Source: an uncultured bacterium
Lineage (GTDB): Bacteria; Bacillota; Clostridia; Oscillospirales; Acutalibacteraceae
Reading direction: 5' to 3'
Length of the DNA: 6,023 nucleotides
Assembly (NCBI GenBank): GCA_905215055.1
Contig: CAJMOH010000095.1
Span: 1 to 6,023 of the forward strand
Part shown: positions 1-4,809 of the stretch, in pieces
How the letters are laid out: each line of letters starts with the position of its first letter
Position numbering within the stretch: position 1 is the stretch's first letter
Position numbers and translations under genes: made by a program
The notes under the pieces: generated by a model
What the model was told of the DNA's origin: nothing
Seen by the model: the letters and a program-made list of their open reading frames with translations, nothing else
Database searches by the model: none

Positions 1-55
1 GGGCAAGCCGCGCACGCCGCTTTATGGCGGCGGTCCCTGTCAGGGTTTGGCAACG
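1..55 (-). repeat. Tandem repeat core, copy 1 (window-edge copy)
   Basis: These 55 bases recur without a mismatch at 104-158. The core contains a perfect 6-bp stem (CGCCGC, 15-20; GCGGCG, 27-32) with a 6-nt loop, and a short CCCTG/CAGGG palindrome at about 36-46. The strand is given as minus because the associated promoter-like motif (85-93) points that way; this is inference. No protein is credible: the ATG frame inside it is short, differs in context between copies and lacks a ribosome binding site. The copy touches the window edge, so the array may hold more units further left. It could be an intergenic repeat family, a duplicated small RNA, or a duplicated leader of a gene outside the window. 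Confidence 0.85.
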
Positions 56-84
56 CACCCCCGCGCTTTCCGCCTTCTGCGAAT

Positions 85-93
85 ATTGTACCA
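85..93 (-). promoter_or_regulatory. Extended -10-like motif of repeat unit 1
   Basis: Read on the minus strand this is TGGTACAAT, an extended -10 (TG-N-TACAAT, 5 of 6 to TATAAT) inside a TGTG context. No good -35 lies 16-18 bases upstream. It sits in the diverged part of the repeat but is conserved against 189-197. If active, a transcript would start near 78 and run through the conserved core 55-1 and out of the window. Confidence 0.4.
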
Positions 94-103
94 CACCTGC
101 GGT

Positions 104-158
104 GGGCAAGCCGCGCACGCCGCTTTATGGCGGCGGTCCCTGTCAGGGTTTGGCAACG
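104..158 (-). repeat. Tandem repeat core, copy 2
   Basis: This is a perfect copy of bases 1-55, shifted by 103 bases, with the same hairpin (CGCCGC at 118-123, GCGGCG at 130-135). The flank that follows (159-206) is diverged from 56-103 but still aligns with it at an offset of 104. Shared words are CCCGCGCTT (60-68 and 164-172) and ATATTNTACCACA (83-95 and 187-199). The whole unit of about 103 bp was therefore duplicated, and only the core stayed identical or was homogenised. Confidence 0.85.
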
Positions 159-188
159 AGCTGCCCGCGCTTCTGTCTCTCCGCGGAT

Positions 189-197
189 ATTATACCA
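189..197 (-). promoter_or_regulatory. Extended -10 promoter of repeat unit 2, downstream of coaX
   Basis: Read on the minus strand this is TGGTATAAT, a perfect TATAAT with an extended -10 TG in a TGTG context. A 4-of-6 match to the -35 (GTGCCA) lies about 17 bases upstream. It lies about 40 bases past the coaX stop and would fire away from coaX, through the repeat core 158-104. The same TRTGN pattern precedes the coaX and feo -10 boxes in this window, which supports it as a real promoter form of this organism. There is no experimental support. Confidence 0.5.
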
Positions 198-238
198 CAG
201 AGGGCTCTTTCTGGCACCCACAGGTCCCTTACAAATTC

Positions 239-1021
239 TTACGAATTTCCGTCGGAAACCACCTGCTGGTAAATCACCTTCAGTCCATCCAGAAGCAGGG
301 TGTCGCTGCACTCCACCTTCCGGCGGCAATGGCGCACCACCAGGCCCGCCAGCCCGCCGGTGGCGATCACCCGGCAGGGGTAGCCAAGCTCCTCCTCCAT
401 TCTGTCACAAAGGCCATCCAGCATCGCCGCCGCGCCGTACAGCACGCCGGACTGAAGGCACTCCGCCGTGTCCCGGCCCACCACATGGGCGGGCGCCTCC
501 AGACTGACCGAGGAAAGCAGGGCGGCCCGGTGAGTCAGCGCGTCCAGGGAAACACCCACGCCGGGGACAATGGCCCCGCCCACCATGACGCCGTCCCGAT
601 CCAGAACAGCCAGCGTGGTGGCCGTCCCCAGGTCCACCACAATACAGGGACAGGAATAAAAGGCCTTGGCGCCTGCGCATCCGGCGATCAAGTCGGGACC
701 GGTGGTTTCCGGCTGGTCGATGGCGATGGGCAAAAGGTCCTTCACAGTCTCATAGCAAACCGTCAGCGGCTTTACTGAAAACAGCTTTTCCACCCCGTGA
801 GAGATATACTCCGTCAGCTTTGGCACCACAGAGCTGATAATCGCCCCGTCAATATTGGCCCGGCGCACTCCGTACAGGTGAAGAATATCCCGCAGCTCGA
901 TGGCGTATTGGTCCTCCATGCGGGAGGCGTCCGTGGCCATGCGAGAGACAAACAGCAGCTTCTCCCCGTCAAAGACGCCCAAGGTGATGTTGGTATTTCC
1001 CACGTCCAAGGTCAGCAGCAT
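239..1021 (-). CDS. coaX: Type III pantothenate kinase CoaX
   Basis: The product is 260 residues, the usual length for CoaX. It phosphorylates pantothenate with ATP in the cytoplasm, the first committed step of coenzyme A synthesis. Family motifs run in order: the N-terminal phosphate-binding DVGNT (D6-T10), SSVVP (63-67), the substrate/catalytic segment TGPD (107-110), the second phosphate loop DLGTATT (130-136), GGAIVPG (148-154) and the late TGG turn (221-223), all typical of the ASKHA acetate/sugar kinase fold. The usual GADR near residue 110 reads GPDL here: the catalytic Asp is kept but the following Arg is Leu. The start is supported by GGAGAGGGG (1029-1037, minus strand) seven bases upstream and by a promoter just beyond it. 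It is transcribed divergently from feoA and stands alone. The family assignment is secure; activity is inferred. Confidence 0.96.
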   Translation of the reverse strand: MLLTLDVGNTNITLGVFDGEKLLFVSRMATDASRMEDQYAIELRDILHLYGVRRANIDGAIISSVVPKLTEYISHGVEKLFSVKPLTVCYETVKDLLPIAIDQPETTGPDLIAGCAGAKAFYSCPCIVVDLGTATTLAVLDRDGVMVGGAIVPGVGVSLDALTHRAALLSSVSLEAPAHVVGRDTAECLQSGVLYGAAAMLDGLCDRMEEELGYPCRVIATGGLAGLVVRHCRRKVECSDTLLLDGLKVIYQQVVSDGNS

Positions 1022-1060
1022 AGTGAATCCCCTCTCCGCGCAGAAACGCAGTTTTTGTAT

Positions 1061-1069
1061 AGTATAGCA
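1061..1069 (-). promoter_or_regulatory. coaX promoter (extended -10)
   Basis: The minus strand reads TGCTATACT, a TG-extended -10 (TATACT, 5 of 6) in a TGTG context. The -35 region, around 1083-1090, is a weak T-rich stretch. The expected transcription start is near 1054, giving a leader of about 30 nt with the coaX ribosome binding site in it. Confidence 0.6.
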
Positions 1070-1155
1070 CAGTTTTCTCCCAAAGGAAAGAAAGTCTGGC
1101 GGGTTCTCTGTTAAGTTTTCTAAAAAACCGGCATCTTACTTGTTTTAAAAACCAG

Positions 1156-1218
1156 GTAGCCTAGACTAACACATTGACAATTCCTATGGGTTGTGCTAGT
1201 TTTTTATAGGAAACTAAC
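1156..1218 (+). promoter_or_regulatory. Candidate metalloregulator operator region at the feo promoter
   Basis: Three related words surround the feo promoter: ACTAACACA (1165-1173, direct), TGTGCTAGT (1192-1200, its inverted form with one mismatch) and AAACTAAC (1211-1218, direct). They make two imperfect palindromes: 1165-1173 with 1192-1200, flanking the -35, and GCTAGTTT (1195-1202) with AAACTAAC (1211-1218), covering the -10 and likely start site. In addition, 1156-1174 is centred on TAG-A-CTA and by my alignment matches 12 of 18 arm positions of the 19-bp DtxR/IdeR iron box consensus. The layout fits repression by an iron-bound DtxR-family protein or a similar sensor, as is common for feo operons. 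The regulator itself is not in the window. Family identity is inference. Confidence 0.45.
1174..1202 (+). promoter_or_regulatory. feoAB promoter
   Basis: A perfect -35 TTGACA (1174-1179) is followed after 17 bases by TAGTTT (1197-1202), a poor -10 (3 of 6) rescued by an extended TGC in front of it (1194-1196, in a TTGTGC context). The start is expected near 1209, giving a leader of about 100 nt before feoA. The promoter elements overlap the repeated ACTARC words, so a bound regulator would block them. Confidence 0.6.
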
Positions 1219-1227
1219 TCGATTGCT

Positions 1228-1284
1228 GGGAGATTGTGGAAAAGCCCTGTTCTCCCTGGCGTTTTCCGCCGCCCTGCCGCGGCG
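1228..1284 (+). other. feo leader with two possible hairpins
   Basis: Between the predicted start (about 1209) and feoA at 1310 the leader can form GGGAGA/TCTCCC (1228-1233 with 1251-1256, 17-nt loop) and a compact perfect stem CGCCGC/GCGGCG (1267-1272 with 1279-1284, 6-nt loop). The second hairpin is followed only by ACTTTTGAG, too weak for a confident terminator. I recognise no known riboswitch. The structures may be incidental in GC-rich DNA. Confidence 0.25.
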
Positions 1285-1309
1285 ACTTTTGAGAGAAAGA
1301 GGTGGCTTT

Positions 1310-1531
1310 ATGACGCTGCAAGAGGGGATTCCCGGCGGGCAGTACGCCGTGGAAGGGCTGGACCTGCCTATGGGGCTGGAACGGCGCTTGGAGGCCCTGG
1401 GTCTGATTGAGGGCAGCACAGTGGCCGTACTGCGAAAAAAGCGCCACGGCGCCATGATTATCAAGGTGAGAGGCACACGGTTTGCTGTGGGCTGGGGAAT
1501 TTCCCGCCACATCCGCGTGGCCTCTGTTTAA
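1310..1531 (+). CDS. feoA: Ferrous iron transport protein FeoA
   Basis: This is a 73-residue cytoplasmic SH3-like protein of the FeoA family (usual length about 75). It works with FeoB in Fe(II) import, probably by contacting or modulating its cytoplasmic domain. Family features are the early glycine turn (GIPGG, 6-10), the RRLEALGLIEGS segment (25-36) that matches the conserved 'RL..LG...G' stretch, and the final strand ending HIRV (67-70). The ATG at 1310 is chosen because AGAGGTGG (1298-1305) lies just ahead of it and the product then fits the family length. The frame is open back to a GTG at 1193, but that extension overlaps the promoter and has no ribosome binding site. It is first in the operon, 23 bases ahead of feoB. 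Confidence 0.93.
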   Translation: MTLQEGIPGGQYAVEGLDLPMGLERRLEALGLIEGSTVAVLRKKRHGAMIIKVRGTRFAVGWGISRHIRVASV

Positions 1532-1538
1532 GGATCGC

Positions 1539-1546
1539 AAGGAGGG
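1539..1546 (+). promoter_or_regulatory. feoB ribosome binding site
   Basis: AAGGAGGG, a near-perfect Shine-Dalgarno, lies eight bases before the feoB ATG at 1555. An out-of-frame ATG at 1548, too close to the site, stops within a few codons. This site fixes the feoB start. Confidence 0.85.
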
Positions 1547-1554
1547 AATGAAGC

Positions 1555-3600
1555 ATGGCGCATGAATTATCCATTGGGTTTGTGGGCAACCCCAACTGCG
1601 GCAAAACCACGCTGTTCAACGCCTATACCGGCGCCAACCTGAAGGTGGCCAACTGGCCCGGCGTCACAGTAGAAAAAAAGGAAGGGCTGTTTCAGTTTCA
1701 CGACCACGAGTACAAGCTGGTGGATCTTCCCGGCACTTACAGTCTGACCTCTTACACCATGGAGGAGCAGGTGACGCGGCAGTACATTTTAAGCGACGAC
1801 GTGGATGTGATTATCGACGTGGCGGACGCCTCCGCCCTGGAGCGCAACCTGTATCTGACCTTACAGCTGATTGAGCTGGGGAAACCGGTTATTCTGGCGC
1901 TGAACATGATGGACATCGTGCAAAAGCGCGGCATGGAGATTGACCTGCACCGCCTGCCGGAGATGCTGGGCATTCCGGTTATCCCCGTGTCCGCCCGGCG
2001 GAAAACAGGCCTGGACATTTTGATGCACGCGGCGGCCCACCACAAGGACCAGAAGGTCACAGAGGCCACCAGCCACCACCACACCGAGCAGACCCGTCAC
2101 CGCCACGACCACCACGGGGAATATGTGATGGTTTACAGCGACGACATCGAGGACAAAATCGACCTGCTGATGGACGAGCTGAAAAGAAGGTATCCCCAGC
2201 TGTCCAACCTGCGGTGGCACGCCATTAAGCTGCTGGAAAACGACACAGAAATCACCCGGGACTATCCGGTGGATCTGCCCGATGTGCTGGATCGAAGCTA
2301 TGAAAAAGAGATCATCAACCAGAAGTACGACTTTATCGACGAGGTCATTCAGGAGGTACTGGTAAACAAGTCCGCCAAGGAGGCTTTGACTGACAAGGCC
2401 GACCAGCTGTTGACCCACCGGATTTGGGGCCTGCCCATCTTCCTGTGCATTATGGCGCTGGTGTTCTTCCTCACCTTTACGGTGGGCGACTGGCTGAAGG
2501 GGTATTTTCAGCTGGGACTGGACGCCGTTTCCGGCGGAGTGGCTGCCGGACTGGAGGCCCTTCATGTGGCGCCGCTGCTCACCTCCCTGATTGTGGACGG
2601 CATCATTGCCGGTGTGGGCGGCATTCTGCTGTTTCTGCCCAACATCTTCATTTTGTTTTTGGCTTTGGCCTTTTTGGAGGACAGCGGCTATATGTCCCGG
2701 GTGGCCTATGTGATGGACAGCATTATGGGCAGGCTGGGGCTTTCCGGCCGGTCCTTCATCCCCATGATTCTGGGCTTTGGCTGCACCGTGCCGGCCATTA
2801 TGGCCTCTCGCGCCCTGGAAAACAAGCGGGACCGGTACAAGACCATGCTGGTAACACCCTTTATGTCCTGCAGCGCCCGGCTGCCCATCTATGTGCTGTT
2901 CTCCGAGCTGTTCTTCCCCAACAACTCTCTGCTGGTGGCCTACTCCATGTACCTGCTGGGCATTGTGGTGGCCATCGCCTGCGCCTTTGTGATGCACCTG
3001 ATCGACCGGAAGCAGCAGAGAGAAAACTCCCTGCTCATTGAGCTGCCGGAATACAAGGCTCCCAGCGCCCGCACCATTGCCATTTATGTGTGGGAAAAGG
3101 TAAAGGACTATCTCACCAAGGCGGGTACCACCATCTTCGTGGCCTCCATCATCATGTGGGTGCTGCTGAACTTTGGCCCCACCGGGTACTCCCAGGACAT
3201 GGGAAACACCTTTGGCTCTATGATCGGCCGGTTTATCGTACCCTTCTTCTCCCCCATCGGTCTGGGCTTCTGGCAGATTGTGGTGGCGCTGATCGCCGGC
3301 ATCTCCGCCAAGGAGGTGGTGGTTTCCAGCACAGCAGTGCTCTTTGGGGTGACCAGCATCACCTCCACCGAGGGCATGGCCTCTCTGATGGCTTCTCTGT
3401 CCGCCATTGGCTTTGGTCCATTGAACGCTTACTGCCTGATGACCTTCTCCCTGCTGTACGTTCCTTGCGCCGCCACGCTGGCCACTATCAAAAAGGAAAC
3501 CGGCAGCTGGGCCTGGGTGGGCTTGACCGCGGTGTTCCAAATCGCGGTGGCCTGGATCATCACCTTCGCGGTGTACCACATCGGCCTGCTGCTTGTGTGA
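1555..3600 (+). CDS. feoB: Ferrous iron transporter FeoB with His-rich segment
   Basis: This 681-residue GTP-regulated Fe(II) transporter of the inner membrane is slightly short for the family. The N-terminal G domain has all five motifs: G1 GNPNCGKT (11-18), switch I WPGVT with G2 T38, G3 DLPG (57-60), G4 NMMD (117-120) and G5 SA (146-147). An unusual His-rich stretch follows (158-187, ten His), then the helical GDI spacer (about 195-285). The membrane part begins near 290 with two Gate halves: GFGC (407-410), SCSARLP (438-444, C439) and YVPC (635-638, C638) carry the conserved pore cysteines. FLEDSGYMSR (373-382) is also typical. The common GCNVPA motif reads GCTVPA (T411). There is no C-terminal FeoC-like domain. 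It is the second gene of the feo operon; its stop overlaps the ribosome binding site of the next gene, suggesting coupled translation. Confidence 0.98.
   Translation: MAHELSIGFVGNPNCGKTTLFNAYTGANLKVANWPGVTVEKKEGLFQFHDHEYKLVDLPGTYSLTSYTMEEQVTRQYILSDDVDVIIDVADASALERNLYLTLQLIELGKPVILALNMMDIVQKRGMEIDLHRLPEMLGIPVIPVSARRKTGLDILMHAAAHHKDQKVTEATSHHHTEQTRHRHDHHGEYVMVYSDDIEDKIDLLMDELKRRYPQLSNLRWHAIKLLENDTEITRDYPVDLPDVLDRSYEKEIINQKYDFIDEVIQEVLVNKSAKEALTDKADQLLTHRIWGLPIFLCIMALVFFLTFTVGDWLKGYFQLGLDAVSGGVAAGLEALHVAPLLTSLIVDGIIAGVGGILLFLPNIFILFLALAFLEDSGYMSRVAYVMDSIMGRLGLSGRSFIPMILGFGCTVPAIMASRALENKRDRYKTMLVTPFMSCSARLPIYVLFSELFFPNNSLLVAYSMYLLGIVVAIACAFVMHLIDRKQQRENSLLIELPEYKAPSARTIAIYVWEKVKDYLTKAGTTIFVASIIMWVLLNFGPTGYSQDMGNTFGSMIGRFIVPFFSPIGLGFWQIVVALIAGISAKEVVVSSTAVLFGVTSITSTEGMASLMASLSAIGFGPLNAYCLMTFSLLYVPCAATLATIKKETGSWAWVGLTAVFQIAVAWIITFAVYHIGLLLV
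2026..2115 (+). other. feoB: His-rich segment inside FeoB (residues 158-187)
   Basis: Ten histidines fall within 30 residues (158, 162, 163, 174-176, 182, 184, 186, 187), just after the G5 motif and before the GDI helices, in a hydrophilic linker. Clustered His of this kind can bind transition metals. Typical FeoB proteins do not, to my knowledge, carry such a run at this place. A metal-buffering or sensing role is inference. Confidence 0.8.
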
Positions 3601-3610
3601 GGCGCTCTCC

Positions 3611-3766
3611 ATGGGAACCATACTCACTGTCATTCTCTGCCTGCTGCTGGCAGCTGCCCTCTTTTTCGCTTTGAAGCACATTCGGAAAGGAAAGGGCTGC
3701 GGCGGGAGCTGCTCCGGCTGCCCAGGCTGCGGGCATTCCAAAGATGTTTACAAACTCCGCGATTGA
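3611..3766 (+). CDS. FeoB-associated Cys-rich membrane protein
   Basis: This small gene encodes 51 residues with the form of the FeoB-associated Cys-rich membrane family: a short N-terminal stretch, one membrane helix (about residues 4-21), a basic stop-transfer (KHIRKGK, 22-28) and a cytoplasmic four-cysteine cluster C30-x3-C34-x2-C37-x2-C40, followed by a His (H42). Topology with the cysteines inside the cell is inferred from the positive-inside rule. GAGG (3599-3602) overlaps the feoB stop and sits eight bases before the ATG, so translation is probably coupled to feoB. In many Firmicutes such a peptide follows feoB where enterobacteria have feoC; its biochemical role is not established, though receiving or handling Fe(II) is a common proposal. 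Family assignment rests on context, size and the Cys pattern. Confidence 0.9.
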   Translation: MGTILTVILCLLLAAALFFALKHIRKGKGCGGSCSGCPGCGHSKDVYKLRD

Positions 3767-3792
3767 CGGGTTGTCCTCTCGTGCCTTATACT
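3763..3792 (+). promoter_or_regulatory. Promoter of the flavoenzyme gene, overlapping the preceding stop codon
   Basis: TTGACG (3763-3768, 5 of 6) is followed after 18 bases by TATACT (3787-3792, 5 of 6). The -35 contains the TGA stop of the FeoB-associated gene (3764-3766). The expected start is near 3799, leaving a leader of about 33 nt. No feo terminator is visible between the two units, so some read-through from the iron operon is likely. Confidence 0.65.
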
Positions 3793-3814
3793 AGGGACAG
3801 GCAAGCTTTTGCCG

Positions 3815-3822
3815 TGGAAGGA
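3815..3822 (+). promoter_or_regulatory. Ribosome binding site deciding the flavoenzyme start
   Basis: GGAAGGAG lies nine bases before the ATG at 3832. It favours that ATG over the in-frame TTG at 3763, which lies inside the promoter and has no ribosome binding site. Confidence 0.8.
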
Positions 3823-3831
3823 GTTGTCTTT

Positions 3832-4737
3832 ATGGAAAACCAACGCAGAAAGCCCACGGATTCCAATCCCATTACGGAATCCTATTTTGACCGGATTTTG
3901 GTGGAAACCCGCTACATTGACGCCGTAGTGCCGGACACCTCTGTGGAGCTGTTTGGCAGGAAATTTTCCACCCCGGTTATGACGGCCGCCCTGTCCCACA
4001 TCAAGGGGAAGGACGGGGACGGCATGGTGCAAATGGCCCAGGGTGCCTCTGAGGCCGACGCCCTCACCTGGGTAGGTATGACCAGTCTGGAGCAGTACGG
4101 GGAAATCGCCAAAACCGGCGCGCCCCTGGTGCGAATCATCAAGCCTTACGCGGACAAAGCGGAGATATTCTCCCGCATAGAGCAGGCGGAGAAGCTGGGA
4201 GCCGTTGCCGTGGGCATGGACATCGATCACAGCTTTAACGGGCAGGGCCAGCCGGACAATGTGCTGGGAAACCCCATGCGTCCCCAGACCTTGGAGGAGA
4301 TTGCCTCCTACTGCAAACGGACCAAGCTGCCCTTCCTGATCAAAGGGGTACTCAGCGCCCAGGACGCTCAAAAATGCCTGGACGCCGGCGTGGGCGGCAT
4401 TCTGGTCTCCCACCACCACGGAATCATGGCCTCCGCTGTGCCGGCTCTGATGGTCCTCCCGGAGATTGTGAAAACCGTCAAGGGAAAAATTCCCGTCTTT
4501 GTGGACGGTTCCTTCGAAAACGGCATGGACGTGTTCAAAGCCCTGGCTCTGGGCGCCGACGCTGTATGTGTGGGCCGGGTGCTGATGCCACCCATTCAGC
4601 AGCAGGGCGCGGAGGGCTGCCGCCAAACGCTCCAGGACATCACCGGAGAGCTGGCCGCCGCGATGGCCCGCACCGGCTCTCGGGACACCAGGCACATCGA
4701 CCCTTCCCTGCTCTGGGTCAACGGGAAGCGCCTCTAA
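3832..4737 (+). CDS. Divergent FMN-dependent alpha-hydroxy-acid dehydrogenase-like protein
   Basis: This 301-residue cytoplasmic TIM-barrel protein is of the FMN_dh family (lactate/glycolate oxidase relatives). It aligns through the early YFDR stretch, STPVMTAA (the family's FMN-side 'lPVmiAP' strand), the MDIDHSF strand (D130, D132), FLIKGV with the flavin-contacting lysine (K171), the His motif SHHHG (193-197), VDGSFENGMDVFKALALGA and VGRVLM. It is shorter than classical members (about 350-380). In those, the active site reads SNHGGRQ; here it reads SHHHGIM, keeping the catalytic His (H195) but replacing the substrate-carboxylate Arg by Ile (I198). The usual DGGxRRGTDV phosphate loop reads DGSFENGMDV and lacks its Arg. 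It is therefore probably flavin-binding but may not oxidise ordinary 2-hydroxy acids. It has its own promoter and terminator. The substrate is unknown; other FMN barrels such as the type 2 isoprenyl isomerase group are less likely. Confidence 0.82.
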   Translation: MENQRRKPTDSNPITESYFDRILVETRYIDAVVPDTSVELFGRKFSTPVMTAALSHIKGKDGDGMVQMAQGASEADALTWVGMTSLEQYGEIAKTGAPLVRIIKPYADKAEIFSRIEQAEKLGAVAVGMDIDHSFNGQGQPDNVLGNPMRPQTLEEIASYCKRTKLPFLIKGVLSAQDAQKCLDAGVGGILVSHHHGIMASAVPALMVLPEIVKTVKGKIPVFVDGSFENGMDVFKALALGADAVCVGRVLMPPIQQQGAEGCRQTLQDITGELAAAMARTGSRDTRHIDPSLLWVNGKRL

Positions 4738-4757
4738 TTCATTCTGCCACAAAGAAA

Positions 4758-4788
4758 GCCGCCGGGCTCCTCACCTGGCGGCTTTTTT
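4758..4788 (+). terminator. Intrinsic terminator after the flavoenzyme gene
   Basis: GCCGCCGGG (4758-4766) pairs with CCTGGCGGC (4774-4782) in a nine-base stem with one G-T wobble and a seven-base loop, followed by six T (4783-4788). It begins 20 bases after the stop codon. Read on the minus strand the stem is followed by CTTTCTTTG, so it may also serve, less strongly, the convergent gene. Confidence 0.92.
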
Positions 4789-4797
4789 GTTGGGGTT

Positions 4798-4806
4798 CCC
4801 CCCCCC
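4798..4806 (+). repeat. C9 homopolymer tract between convergent genes
   Basis: Nine C in a row lie between the terminator and the stop codon of the minus-strand gene. The tract is non-coding, so slippage would not alter a protein. It is a likely site of length variation or sequencing error. Confidence 0.8.
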
Positions 4807-4809
4807 GTT

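Noticed and set aside
1..206. CRISPR array
   Set aside because: Only two 55-base copies with a linker that is itself partly duplicated, rather than short repeats with unrelated spacers, and no cas genes are near.
24..507. Plus-strand open frames starting in the repeat cores (both begin MAAVPVRVWQR)
   Set aside because: The shared start simply reflects the duplicated DNA; the continuations differ, run antisense into coaX and lack ribosome binding sites.
1165..1205. Intrinsic terminator (ACTAACACA/TGTGCTAGT stem followed by T6)
   Set aside because: The 18-base loop with a mismatch in the stem is weak, no plus-strand gene lies upstream to terminate, and the same bases form a good promoter.
1193..1309. 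GTG-initiated 39-residue N-terminal extension of FeoA
   Set aside because: It overlaps the -10 and operator words, has no ribosome binding site and would make FeoA far longer than its family; the ATG at 1310 has a good site.
1209..1309. Known riboswitch in the feo leader
   Set aside because: I could not match the leader to any conserved riboswitch core; only generic hairpins are visible.
1861..3741. Long minus-strand open frame opposite feoB (626 codons)
   Set aside because: It is a shadow of the codon structure of feoB, with low-complexity His/Gln/Gly-rich translation and no domain, ribosome binding site or promoter.
3763..3831. TTG-initiated N-terminal extension of the flavoenzyme
   Set aside because: The TTG is part of the -35 element, no ribosome binding site precedes it, and the extension has no family resemblance.
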